Assembly: GCF_040869045.1 (NCBI RefSeq)
Contig: NC_090322.1
Coordinates: forward strand, 277,910,662-277,974,661
DNA length: 64,000 nt
Source: Eurosta solidaginis
Lineage: Eukaryota > Arthropoda > Insecta > Diptera > Tephritidae
Direction: 5' to 3'
The position numbers and the translations under genes are program-made. This document shows, piece after piece, positions 11,880 through 22,620 of the stretch (its first letter is position 1; each line of letters begins with the position of its first letter). The notes below the pieces were generated by a model that was not told the origin of the DNA, made no database searches, and saw only the letters and a program-made list of their open reading frames with translations.

Positions 11880-12062
11880 TATAAAAGCATCAGCGGTAGA
11901 GGCGCTATGGGCAGTTTTCGATTAAGACGCTATCTAGCGAGCAATAGCAGTATTATTTTGAAAGTCAGTTTCATTTAAGCTATCAGTTTGGTTATTAAGC
12001 CAGCGAGTTGCAAAGTATAAGTGTTATTGTGAAGTACTTTAATAAAGGCAATTTTTCCATTA

Positions 12063-13819
12063 CCCACTCAGCATTTAGATGATTAAATTTTGAATTTCCC
12101 TACATATCAATACAATTTGATTACTCTTTCTGACTAAATAATGAGCTATCATACAGTTGAACAAAAGAAATAATGAAATATGAATACTCTTGATGATCAA
12201 AAATCGAAAATCATTTTTCGATCACTTTTTGGAATCATTTTTGAAGTCCTTTGATGACTAAATTTTAATATTTCATAAAAATCAACAAGAAGAATAATCA
12301 ATTATGCTTACCTTTCGATGAACAAAAACTGAATATAGTTTTTCAATCACATTTTGGAATCATATTTGAATTAAATGTGTTTACTTTAGGTGATCAAAAA
12401 TTTATAATCCTTTTTCATTCAGCTTCCTGAATCTTTTATGAATATATTTGTTGACTGAATAAAGAATTTTATACTATGTTCAAACAGAAAAATAAATTGA
12501 GGCAATTTCGATTTAAATTGAGTGGTGTTCATACAACTCAGTTTAGCTTACTCAATAGTAATTTGATAGCTGGTTGGCTCATCTCTGCAACAACAACATA
12601 CCTTTGTTCAGACTGTCATAATGTGCGTGTTGATATTAGGCGAATGGAATGGAATGAAAACATAAAAATTTGAAATTATTGTGTGTTGTAAGAAAATGTG
12701 TTCAATGTTTTGGTTTTATTTTGAGTTTCCCATCTTCTTTTGGCAATCCATACTCCAGTGAAATGAAAAAAATAAAATCGGCTGATAAGATTAGCCAACC
12801 ATATAGTGGAGCCATGCGTAACTGACGTTTAATACACTCAATAAACACACTTTACAAGGATGCATTTGCAGTTTGAAACAATTTATTACGCAATTTTTTA
12901 TAAATTGGCAATTTATTATTACAATTTATTATATGATAAATTGCATAACAAATTGCCCAAATCTTATAAATTGGCAATTTGGTGTGTGTTTGTACATAGT
13001 ATTATACTTGTTGAAATTTTACTTTTCATCAAAAATCTTATTTTTTCACATACACATATTTTTTCAATCATGAAGCTAAGAAAAAATATATAAAAACTTT
13101 ATTATTTATGCAAAAGATATCCTTCAAGACAAAAATAATGTAATGCTGCTCGTGAACGAAGATTTGCCCAACCAGTTCTCCCATTCAGGAAATACATAAT
13201 GATTGGACAATACAAAGGTTGTGAGCTATTTGAACCCCAGGTAAGTGAAACTATCTTGACATACCTGGATACGGCTTCAACATACCGTATCGTATCCGTA
13301 TTTTAAGATGCAGACGATAATGCTGATGTTGGATGTTGTAGTCGCAGGTGTATATCGGTCAAGTTTGTTTGCGATTTAGCTGTGGTTCGAATAGCTCACT
13401 TTCGCATGCTTTCTTCCCCTGATGAAATAAGATTATTATGTAGTATCCTATTTTGAATGAGATATGTATGAAGAATAAATGCATTATAATGGCATTCAAA
13501 AATTATTCAAAAATCTCAATCATAACGATTGAAATATATTCACGAATATGATCAGAAAATGACTGTGAAAAGCATTCAAATATTACTCTAAAACTATTAA
13601 AGCTCAATTATATAATGATATCAAATACGAATAAAAAGCGTTTCGAAATAGGAATCATAAATGATTATTTAAGAATAATCACATTTATGGTACATTTTTC
13701 TCCCGACGATACGTTAATTTTCGAACAGAAAATGCTTTTAAATTTGAACGTTTTTAATCATCTTGAGGTATGATATTTAAATATTTTTTGATCAATATTT
13801 TCAAAAAATGCTGGCTGGG
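12063..13819. mobile_element. 1757-bp non-coding TIR element with TA target duplication
   Basis: The left end CCCACTCAGCATTT and right end AAATGCTGGCTGGG are imperfect inverted repeats flanked by TA (12061-12062 and 13820-13821). Excision restores the LTR reading CCATTATTCAATATT found in the other LTRs. The inside is very AT-rich, with repeated phrases such as GAATCATTTTTGAA and TGATCAAAAAT, and no transposase. A TA duplication suggests mobilisation by a Tc1/mariner-like enzyme. Confidence 0.8.
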
Positions 13820-13960
13820 TATTCAATATTGGAGTTATTTATTCAACAGTTTAGTGATACGAACTTAGCAAAAGGGCAAATAAGAGGATTTGCAAGTAAA
13901 TTCGTTATAATTGGTGTCAGAAGAGGAATTGTTGAATAAATTCCAAAGGACAACAAGGAC

Positions 13961-16436
13961 ATGGCAAAGTTCAGTGAATTGAAGATCCAGCAACTGAAGA
14001 AGGAGTTGGAGAGCCGTGGATTGAATACAAGCGGCGTTAAACTCGAACTTTAGGCACGGCTACGAGAGGCAATGAAAGCAGAAGGAATTGATGTGGACGA
14101 GTATGTCTTTTATCCTGATGGGGACAAGACAACAACAACAATTGAAGAGAAAAACGAAACGTCGCAGACAGTTACGAGCACAGACTTGAACATGATTTTG
14201 GCTGCAATATCTGCTCAAACATCGACAATGTCATATCAACTAGAAGAACAGAAAACGTATATGTCATCTCAACTAGAAGAACAGAAACGTATATGTCATC
14301 ACAGATGGAATCCCAAGAGACACGAATAACATCGAAGATTGAAGCACAAGAAACGCGTATTTCAGAAATGTCGTCACAAATGTCATCCCAACTGGAATCG
14401 CAGGAGACACGCATCACATCGAAGATTGAAGCACAATTGGATGAACAGAAAACATACATGGCGTCACAAATTGCAGAACAATTAAAAGAGCAAGAGACAC
14501 GCATAACATTACAACTCAAAGCACAGGAAGCGCGTATCTCAACGAAGCTGGAGGCACAGGAAACAAAAGTCTCATCGCAGCTGGAGGCTTTTAATGAACG
14601 ACAAGATAAAATGGAGGCCGAGATGGATGCTTTGAAAGATCGTATACAGGAGTTGCAACTAAACCGCCCAGCAGTTTCAGCGAGTAATCCAAAGGTAAAA
14701 ACGCCATCCTTTGACGGTTCTATTCCTTTCCAGGTCTTTAAGCTACAATTTGAGAAGACCGTAACAGTGAACAACTGGAATGCTGAAGATAAAGTTGCTG
14801 CACTCTTCGTAGCATTGAAAGGACCAGCTGCCGAAATCTTACAGACTATTCCAGAGTACGAACGGAACAGCTATGAAGCATTGATGGCCGCTGTCGAGAG
14901 ACGTTATGGTAGCGAGCATAGAAAACAGATATTCCAAATTGAGTTGCAAAACCGTCACCAAAGAGCGAATGAGACTTTGTAGGAGTTTGCCTCGGATGTT
15001 GAAAGGTTGGCACATTTGGCAAATGCGGACGCACCCGTGGAGTACACCGAGAGTGTAAAAATCCATAGTTTTATAAATGGCATACGGGACGTAGAAACGA
15101 AGCGAGCGACATATGCAAACCCAAAACCAACATTCGCAGAAACAGTGTCACAAGCTCTGATTCAGGAAACAGCGTCGCTTCTGTGTAAGCCAGTTTTCAA
15201 AGCACGCCGTGTGGAAGTAGAAAGTCCAGAGTGGGTAGACGCAATATTGGAGGCGCTGAAAGGATCGCAAAAGCGGAGTGGAAGAGTTATCAAATGCTTC
15301 AAATGCGGGAAGCCCGGTCACATTGCCCGTCATTGCGATCTTGGTGCTGGTAGTTCCAACTTGGGTGGCCGTAAACGCAAAGCTGGAGGAAGTGAGCAAG
15401 AGCGTGCCAGATGTAAAAATCGAGAGCTACCTCCAGCTATTGAATGTTCTGTGATATCTGTGTCGCAAATTGGAAGGAAATCAAGCAGTTTTACCGTCAG
15501 AGGGAATGTGGATGGCAAGGAGCGTGTACTGACTGTAGATAGGGGCGCATCTCATACCTTGATTCGATCTGATTTAGTCAACAGGAGAGTAAAACCGTTA
15601 CCTGGAGCAAGGCTGCGTACGGTCACAGGCGAGTATAACCAAGTCCAGGGAGAAGTGATATGTGAAGTCCTAATTGGGAAGGTCATGGTTCTACACAAAT
15701 TCGTTGTGGCGGAGATCGTTGATGAAGTCATATTGGGAGTGGACTTCTTAGTTGACCATGACATCAGGATCGATATGCCAAGAAAGATTATGCGCTATGA
15801 GAACCAGGATGTGCCACTTAACTTCAGTTTGGAAGAAGGGTTCAGCAGTAATCGAGTGCTGGTGAAAGAGATTCGACAAAAACCGCAAAAGTCAAAGGCA
15901 GCAGATCGGGCAAGGGTTGATGGAATGAATGGGCCAAACAAATCAAAACCGAAGGTACCTGTGAGAGAAACACTGGCATTGACAAAACCTAATGGACGCA
16001 ACCAAAGCAACGAATTTCCCAGAAAGAATGCGAGGGTAGTTTCAAGCCAGAGCGCACTACTGTTGTGAAACGTGGGAATGATACTGATTATGCGAAGCCA
16101 ATCCGCCAAGCGCAAGCTCTGCGAAGTAGTTTTTCATTGGCCAAGCAACAGAGTGCGAGGGAACGATCCAGGATAATGAGTAGTAAGATGAAACACAGGT
16201 ACGACAAGGAAAATAATTCGGAAGGTTTCCGGGAGGGAGATTTGGTACTGCTATACAACCCTCACCGGCGGAAAGGTGTTCCATCCAAATATCGGTGCAG
16301 TTGGGAAGGCGCGTACAGAGATGTGAAGGCGATCATACAAGCAATTGGGAAATCACGAAATAGAAGAGTGGTACATTTGGCGATGCTAGTAGCGTTTAGA
16401 TCGAGAGATTTGTCTGATCGAGACGATCAGACTTAG
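13961..16436 (+). pseudogene. gag-protease-integrase C-terminal ORF of copy B, disabled
   Basis: Begins MAKFSELKIQQLKKELESRG, an N-terminal SAP-type motif. CAG-to-TAG changes create stops at about 14051 and 14980, and frameshifts occur at about 14285 and 16050. A long run of MSSQLE/ETRITSKIEAQ repeats (14220-14600) forms a coiled coil. Next come the capsid region, the CCHC knuckle CFKCGKPGHIARHC (about 15299-15340), a protease-like VDRGASH (about 15536) and the integrase C-terminus ending DRDDQT. The deletion of RT, RNase H and integrase core matches copies A, C and D. Confidence 0.85.
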
Positions 16437-16445
16437 GTGGGGCAG

Positions 16446-17046
16446 TGTTACGAATATTAGCAAAACTAAGGGGTGCTGCCATCTCTAGGCCGATGCTAAG
16501 CAGTGACGTGAATTCACATCAATAATTCAATCATTATGTATCTACATAAACGAATCAATAATTGCGTCTACACATATGTACGTATACGAGCAGCGGAGAA
16601 GCAATGCACAAACACATGCATATATCTTATCTGAGTTGTTACAAGAGAGGGCAATAATTTGTGCAAGTATTACTCAAATGAGAAATTATACATCTGTAGT
16701 TGTAGCTGAGAAATGTATAACTAACTAAGTAAATTTCTGGAAGCGCCTAGAAGATGCCACGAGGAAATCACAGAGTATAAAAGCATCAGCTGTAGAGGCG
16801 CTATGGGCAGTTTTCGATTAAAAAGCTATATAGCGAGCAATAGCAGTATTATTTTGAAAGTCAGTTTCATTTAAGCTATCAATTTGGTTATTAAGCCAGC
16901 GAGTTACAAAGTATAAGTGTTATTGTGAAGTACTTTAATAAAGGCCATTTTTCCATTATTCAATATTGGAGTTATTTATTCAATAATTTAGTGATACGAA
17001 CTTAGCAAAAGGGCAAATAAGAGGATTTGCAAGTAAATTCGTTACA
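16446..17046 (+). repeat. 3' LTR of copy B (601 bp)
   Basis: TGTTACG...TTACA, preceded by GGTGGGGCAG. Contains TATAAAAG near 16777 and AATAAA near 16939. It lacks the two insertions present in its 5' partner, which sets those insertions later than integration. Confidence 0.9.
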
Positions 17047-17071
17047 ATATATACTATATATACCATCATAT

Positions 17072-17777
17072 TGTCACGGATATTAGCATCACTAAGCTAT
17101 ACCATCACTAAGGCGATGCTAAGGCCATGCCAAGCAGTATTTACGTCAATAATCAAATCATGTATACGCATATATAAGGCAGCCGAAAGAGATGTCACAC
17201 ACAGATGCATTTACTTATACGCCTATATGTACTCGAGAGACTGTAAACTACAAACATTCACATCAATAATTCAATCATCATGTATCTACATAAACGAATA
17301 AATAATTGCGTCTACACATATGTACGTATACGAGCATCGGAGCGGCAATGCACAAACACATGCATATATCTTATCTGAGTTGTCACAAGAGAGGGCAATA
17401 ATTTGTGCAGGTAGTTGTGGCTGGCGATTTTGTAGCCGAAACTAACTAGTAACTTCTGGAAATAGAAGAGCCTAGATGTATGCAGCGTAAACTATAAAAG
17501 TGGCGCAAGCGAGTAAGAAGTAATTCAGTTTGAGTTGAGCAATCAATGAGTTATTGATTAAGCACGCGATCTGGCGGCCAATAGTAGAGTTTCATTTGAG
17601 TTATCAATCAGTTTGGTTATTAAGTCAGCGAATAGCAAAGTATAAGTGCTATTGTGAAGTACTTTAATAAAGGCCATTTTTCCATTATTCAATATTGGAG
17701 TTATTTATTCAACAGTTTAGTGATTCGAACGTAGCAGAGGATTGCAAATAAGAGGATTTGCAAGTAAATTCGTTACA
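17072..17777 (+). repeat. 5' LTR of copy C (706 bp)
   Basis: TGTCACGG...CGTTACA. TATAAAAG at 17493-17500 is the likely promoter core and AATAAA at 17666-17671 the polyadenylation signal. It is about 100-160 bp longer than the LTRs of A, B and D because of an extra segment in U3 (roughly 17100-17260). Confidence 0.9.
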
Positions 17778-17779
17778 AT

Positions 17780-17791
17780 TGGTGTCAGAAG
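17780..17791 (+). promoter_or_regulatory. Primer-binding site of copy C, tRNA-Leu type
   Basis: TGGTGTCAGAAG starts two bases after the 5' LTR. It is complementary to the 3' end of insect tRNA-Leu (…CTTCTGACACCA, from memory). The same site follows the 5' LTRs of copies B (13912) and D (28598). Confidence 0.75.
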
Positions 17792-17828
17792 AGGAATTGT
17801 TGAATAAATTCCAGAAGACAACAAGGAC

Positions 17829-20186
17829 ATGGCAAAGTTCAGTGAATTGAAGATCCAGCAACTAAAGAAGGAGTTGGAGAGCCGTGGATTGAATACAAGT
17901 GGCGTTAAACTCGAACTTCAGGCACGGCTACGAGAGGCAATGGAAGCAGAGGGAATTGATGTGGACGAGTATGTCTTTTATCCTGATGAGGACAAGACAA
18001 CAGCAAAAATTGATAAGAAAAATGAAACACCGCAGACAATGGCGAACACAGACCTGAACATGATATTGGCTGCAATATCGGCACAAATGTCAGAAATGTC
18101 ATCACAAATATCCACCAACATGTCATCACAACTGGAAGAACAAAAGACAAATATAACATCCCAACTGGAATCACGTATAGCATCCCAACTGGAGTCGCAA
18201 GAGATACGTATAACATCTAAGATGGAAGCACAAGAGGAGCGCTTATCATTGCAGGTGGCGCAAATGTCTTCGCAGTTGGAAGCACAGGAAGCAAGGGTGA
18301 CATCAAAGCTGGAAGCACAGGATACAAAAATTCTGCAGCTCGAGAACAAAATTGATGCTGAGATAGAAGCTTTGAGAGGTCGTATACAGGAGTTGCAATT
18401 AAATCGCCCAACAGTTTCAGCGAGTAATCCAAAGGTAAAGACACCATCCTTTGACGGTTCTGTTCCTTTTCAGGTCTTTAAGCTACAGTTTGAGAAGACC
18501 GCAGCAGTGAACAACTGGAATGTGGAAGATAAAGTTGCCGCGCTCTTCGTAGCATTGAAAGGACCAGCTGCCGAAATCTTACAGACGATTCCAGAGTACG
18601 AACGGAACAGTTATGAAACATTGATGGCTGCTGTAGAACGACGTTATGGAAGCGAACACAGGAAACAGATATTCCAAATTGAGTTGCAAAACCGTCACCA
18701 AAGAGCGAATGAGACTTTGCAGGAGTTTGCCTCGGATGTTGAAAGGTTAGCTCATCTCGCAAATGCGGACGCACCCGTGGAATACACCGAGAGGGTAAAA
18801 ATCCAGAGTTTCATAAATGGCATACGGGACGTGGAAACGAAGCGGGCTACATACGCGAACCCAAAGCAAACATTTTCTGAAACGGTATCCCATGCATTGA
18901 CTCAGGAAACGGCGTCATTATTGAGTAAACCAGCATACAAAGCTCGCCGTGTGGAAGTAGAAAGGCCAGAGTGGGTAGACACAATTTTGGAAGCACTGAA
19001 GGGATCTCAACAGAAGAATTCCGTAGTTATTAAATGTTTCAAGTGCGGCAACCCAGGTCACATTGCACGTCATTGCGATCTTGGTCCTAATAGTTCCAAC
19101 AATGTGGGTGGCCGTAAATGCAAAGCTGGCGGAAATGAGCAAGAGCGTGTCGGATGTAAAGAACGAAAACTTGCCCCGGCAATTGAATGTCCTGTGATAT
19201 CTGTGTCGCAGATTGGAAGGAAATCAAGCAGTCTTACCATCAGAGGGAATGTGGATGGTAAAGAGCGTGTACTGACTGTAGATAGGGGGGCATCTCATTC
19301 CTTGATTCGATTTGATTTGGTCTACAGGAGAGTAAAGTCATTACCTGGAGCAAGGTTGCGTACGGTCACAGGCGAGTATAATCAAGTCCAAGGCGAAGTG
19401 GTATGTGAGGTATTAATTGGGAAAGTCGTGGTTCTACACAAATTCGTTGTGGCGAAAATCGTTGATGAAGTCATATTGGGAGTGGACTTCTTGGTTGACC
19501 ATGACATCAGTATCGATATGCGGAGAAAAATTATGCGCTATAAGAATCAGGACATACCACTTAACTTTAGTTTGGAAAAAGGGTTCAGCAGTAATCGGGT
19601 ACTGGTGGAAAAGACTCGACAAAGACCACGAAAGTCAAAGGAAAAGGTTGATAGATCGAATGGGCCAAATAAATCAAAATCAAAAGTACCTGCGAGAGAA
19701 ACACTGGCATTGACAAAACCTAAAAGACGCAGGAAAACGAAGCAACGAATTTTCGAGAAAGAATGCGAGGGTAGTTTCACGCCGGAGCGCACTATTGTTG
19801 TGAAATGTGGGAACGATACCGATTATGCAAAGCAAATCCGTCCAGCGCAAGCTCTACGAAGTGGTTCATTGACCAAACAACAGAGTGTGAAGGAACGGCC
19901 CAGGGTAATGAGTAGTAAGATGAAACACTGGCATGACAAGAACTTTAATTCGGAAGATTTCTTGGTGGGAGATTTGGTACTGTTAAACAACTCTCACCGG
20001 CGGAAAGGTGTTCCAGCCAAATTTCGGTGCAGTTGGGAAGGCCCGTACAAAGTTGTGAAGAAGATCAGTGATACCATCTACCGCATACAAACCACTGGGA
20101 AACCACGGATTAGAAGAGTGGTACATTTGGAGATACTAGCGGCAGTTAGATCGGGAGATTTGTTTGATCGGGACGATCAGACTTAG
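17829..20186 (+). CDS. Intact 785-aa SAP-Gag-protease-like-integrase C-terminal polyprotein
   Basis: The product is a structural polyprotein of a deleted Ty3/gypsy-type element. Residues about 5-40 form a SAP-like helix-turn-helix (LKKELESRGLNTSGVKLELQARL), a DNA-binding fold unusual at the front of a gag. Residues about 85-195 are coiled-coil repeats (SSQLE, EAQE units). The capsid-like region is about 205-345 (TPSFDGSVPFQVFKLQFEK; LFVALKGPAAEIL). The CCHC knuckle CFKCGNPGHIARHC lies near 403-416. The protease-like domain is about 450-580, with VDRGASH at 484-490. The usual DTG reads DRG, so it is probably not active, though copy D has DTG. Residues about 695-785 match an integrase C-terminal domain (GDLVLLNNSHRRKGVPAKF; WEGPYKVVKKISDTIYRIQ). 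RT, RNase H and the integrase core are missing between about 590 and 690, without breaking the frame. The ATG start is in a GACATGG context 50 bp after the primer site. Confidence 0.9.
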   Translation: MAKFSELKIQQLKKELESRGLNTSGVKLELQARLREAMEAEGIDVDEYVFYPDEDKTTAKIDKKNETPQTMANTDLNMILAAISAQMSEMSSQISTNMSSQLEEQKTNITSQLESRIASQLESQEIRITSKMEAQEERLSLQVAQMSSQLEAQEARVTSKLEAQDTKILQLENKIDAEIEALRGRIQELQLNRPTVSASNPKVKTPSFDGSVPFQVFKLQFEKTAAVNNWNVEDKVAALFVALKGPAAEILQTIPEYERNSYETLMAAVERRYGSEHRKQIFQIELQNRHQRANETLQEFASDVERLAHLANADAPVEYTERVKIQSFINGIRDVETKRATYANPKQTFSETVSHALTQETASLLSKPAYKARRVEVERPEWVDTILEALKGSQQKNSVVIKCFKCGNPGHIARHCDLGPNSSNNVGGRKCKAGGNEQERVGCKERKLAPAIECPVISVSQIGRKSSSLTIRGNVDGKERVLTVDRGASHSLIRFDLVYRRVKSLPGARLRTVTGEYNQVQGEVVCEVLIGKVVVLHKFVVAKIVDEVILGVDFLVDHDISIDMRRKIMRYKNQDIPLNFSLEKGFSSNRVLVEKTRQRPRKSKEKVDRSNGPNKSKSKVPARETLALTKPKRRRKTKQRIFEKECEGSFTPERTIVVKCGNDTDYAKQIRPAQALRSGSLTKQQSVKERPRVMSSKMKHWHDKNFNSEDFLVGDLVLLNNSHRRKGVPAKFRCSWEGPYKVVKKISDTIYRIQTTGKPRIRRVVHLEILAAVRSGDLFDRDDQT

Positions 20187-20197
20187 GTGGAGGGCAG

Positions 20198-20903
20198 TGT
20201 CACGGATATTAGCATCACTAAGCTATACCATCACTAAGGCGATGCTAAGGCCATGCCAAGCAGTATTTACGTCAATAATCAAATCATGTATACACATATA
20301 TAAGGCAGCCGAAAGAGATGTCACACACAGATGCATTTACTTATACGCCTATATGTACTCGAGAGACTGTAAACTACAAACATTCACATCAATAATTCAA
20401 TCATCATGTATCTACATAAACGAATAAATAATTGCGTCTACACATATGTACGTATACGAGCATCGGAGCGGCAATGCACAAACACATGCATATATCTTAT
20501 CTGAGTTGTCACAAGAGAGGGCAATAATTTGTGCACGTAGTTGTGGCTGGCGATTTTGTAGCCGAAACTAACTAGTAACTTCTGGAAATAGAAGAGCCTA
20601 GATGTATGCAGCGTAAACTATAAAAGTGGCGCAAGCGAGTAAGAAGTAATTCAGTTTGAGTTGAGCAATCAATGAGTTATTGATTAAGCACGCGATCTGG
20701 CGGCCAATAGTAGAGTTTCATTTGAGTTATCAATCAGTTTGGTTATTAAGTCAGCGAATAGCAAAGTATAAGTGCTATTGTGAAGTACTTTAATAAAGGC
20801 CATTTTTCCATTATTCAATATTGGAGTTATTTATTCAACAGTTTAGTGATTCGAACGTAGCAGAGGATTGCAAATAAGAGGATTTGCAAGTAAATTCGTT
20901 ACA
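20198..20903 (+). repeat. 3' LTR of copy C (706 bp)
   Basis: Same length as the 5' LTR. By eye I see two mismatches: ATACGCAT versus ATACACAT in U3, and GTGCAGGT versus GTGCACGT. TATAAAAG lies at 20619-20626 and AATAAA at 20792-20797. Confidence 0.9.
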
Positions 20904-20914
20904 ATATATATATT

Positions 20915-22036
20915 CACCCCTATTCTGCATTTCGATTACGTTCCCGTTCTACGCTCCGCTTCAATCGAAGTTTGGTATTCTGCATTACGACGGAATCGTA
21001 AAGAGAAGAGGAAGAGTAAATGATTTTTCGAAATCAGCTGTTGGTACGGAATGTGTGAACATTGGAACAAAATAAATTAAAGAAAATTTGTAAAAAACAC
21101 TGAAAAACGTTTATATTTTATTATCCACGCCATTTTGTACAAAAAAAGCAATAGAATATATTGCCGCAGTGTTATATTTTTTTGAGTGAAGTGCTTTCAT
21201 AATTGTAAGTGTGTTTTGTCGTTCCTTTGGCCAATTCCCTGCCGTGGCCACCAAGTATTGTTAAAACGGATTCCTGCACGAATATAGTTGACATTTTCTG
21301 AATTTTAAGGATGATAATTTCATTGCACTGGCCTAAAATACTTTATAAAGGTTTATTTATTCATTCCGCAAGGATTGTTTACGTTTTCGCTTCACCTTCC
21401 TCTACGCCGGCAGCTTGCTTTGGCATATAACTGGACCCAACGAACAGACACAAATTATAGCTGTCTATTATAATGGAATCAATAGCCGCGGTATTATTTA
21501 TGGAGTTGGAAAGCAACGCATACGAAAATTGCCAGGCGAGAATGGAAAGGCAAATATTGCGAGATTTGTGTAATACATTTGAGATGAGTGACGAATTGTA
21601 AGAAATTGAACTTAAAATTGGTAAAGTTTAATGACTTATTTTCTTATTTAGGTTCAAAAAAAAAACGTTCGACTTAACAAGGATGCTTTAAAGTATGTGT
21701 TAGATGCTTTTGCGGGGCAAATACGTCCAAGGACTTCGACATCGACATGTTGTTTTTGACCTGGAAACATATAAAAACAATCATCATCAAGCCTTCTACG
21801 TTTCTTAACAAGTTTTACTTACATTTTTTTTAAAATTCTGTTATAAATTAATAAAAAAAAAAGAAAATATTTTTCCGCCAACAAATTTGCAACTTAGAAA
21901 AACGGAACTACGATCGAAATGCAGAATACAAAAAGTCGAACGATTCGAAGTTGGATCGAAAGAGATTGGAACACAGAATACCAAAATTGCCAAATCGAAA
22001 AAATTCCAATCCAAGTCGAAATGCAGAATAGGGCTG
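20915..22036 (+). mobile_element. PIF/Harbinger-like element with internal deletion
   Basis: The ends are inverted repeats sharing CCCTATTCTGCATTTCGA (20918-20935 and 22016-22033), flanked by ATT on both sides (20912-20914 and 22037-22039). A 3-bp duplication is usual for this superfamily. Inside lies the start of a transposase (21472-21770). The remainder is missing, so the element is non-autonomous. It starts 11 bp after the 3' LTR of copy C. Confidence 0.65.
21472..21770 (+). pseudogene. PIF/Harbinger transposase N-terminal fragment (two exons)
   Basis: ATG at 21473 opens MESIAAVLFMELESNAYENC, then RQILRDLCNTFEMSDEL, where the frame ends. After a short AT-rich stretch ending in TTTATTTAG, the text resumes as FKKKTFDLTKDALKYVLDAF. 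The pattern LRD..NxFE..D..F...FRL.K....V matches the N-terminal region of Harbinger (HARBI1-like) transposases, split by a small intron. The catalytic DDE domain is absent. Confidence 0.5.
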
Positions 22037-22620
22037 ATTATATATATCACCGATCTCTATGATTTTTTCACACAACAATATATACTATATACGTAAGCAA
22101 TCGGTGAAAATTGAAGCTTATAGCTATATAATTTTTTCAGACAACAATATATGCTATATACGTAAATTTGGTGAAATTTGAGGCCTCTAGCTCTTAAAAT
22201 AGGGCAGTAATTACGAAAAGTTTCTTATCTGAACAGTCGGTTGTGGGGATATATACTATATATACGACTGACCCCATCAATTTTTTCAGACAACATTATG
22301 TGCAATATACGAAAGTATATGGTGAAGTTTGAAGCTTCAATCTGATAAATTGAGGAAGATATGACAAAAATCCTCTTCTTCTGAAAAATCGGTTGTTTGG
22401 ATATATGCTATAGTGTTCCGATCCGGCCGGTTCCGACAAATGTCTAATCGGACACCCAAATACACCCGCTCACCAAATTGTATCAAGATATCTCAAAAAT
22501 TGAGGGACTAGTTTGCATACAAACACAGACGGACAGACGGACATGGCTAAATCAACTCAGATCTTCATCCTGATTATTTCGGTATACTTAATGGTGGGTC
22601 TATCTATTTTCCTTTAAGGA
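22037..22620. repeat. Interspersed repeat rich in ATATATACTATATA motifs
   Basis: Four loosely repeated units contain ACAACAATATATACTATATACG-like text (22072, 22140, 22247, 22290). They are followed by a GC-richer tail with GGACAGACGGACATGGCTAA (22531-22550). The same motif flanks copies B and C (17047-17071), so this repeat was probably the original target of that insertion cluster. Non-coding and of unknown class. Confidence 0.55.

Larger units (their letters stand above)
11292..13909 (+). repeat. 5' LTR of copy B, interrupted
   Basis: LTR sequence is present at 11292-11614, 11880-12062 and 13820-13909. It is separated by a small TIR element (11615-11879) and a larger TA-flanked TIR element (12063-13819). 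The end reads GTTATA instead of GTTACA. Confidence 0.85.
11292..17046 (+). mobile_element. LTR element copy B with two DNA elements nested in its 5' LTR
   Basis: The 5' LTR spans 11292-13909, including 265-bp and 1757-bp insertions. The 3' LTR is 16446-17046 (601 bp). Both sides are flanked by ATAT (11288-11291 and 17047-17050), consistent with a 4-bp target duplication. A tRNA-Leu-type primer site follows the 5' LTR. The internal region has the same gag/protease/integrase-C layout as copy C but is disabled by stops and frameshifts. Confidence 0.85.
17072..20903 (+). mobile_element. LTR element copy C: complete, young, gag-carrying non-autonomous retroelement
   Basis: A 3832-bp unit has two 706-bp LTRs that differ by eye at about two positions, and ATAT on both flanks (17068-17071 and 20904-20907). 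The order is LTR, tRNA-Leu-type primer site (TGGTGTCAGAAG from 17780), one intact 785-codon ORF, a purine-rich tract (20186-20197), LTR. The ORF keeps SAP, gag, zinc knuckle, a protease-like domain and an integrase C-terminal domain, but nothing resembling reverse transcriptase, RNase H or the integrase catalytic core. It must therefore use another element's enzymes. Layout and primer site fit the Ty3/gypsy superfamily. Near-identical LTRs and an intact ORF indicate recent insertion despite the deletion. Confidence 0.9.
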
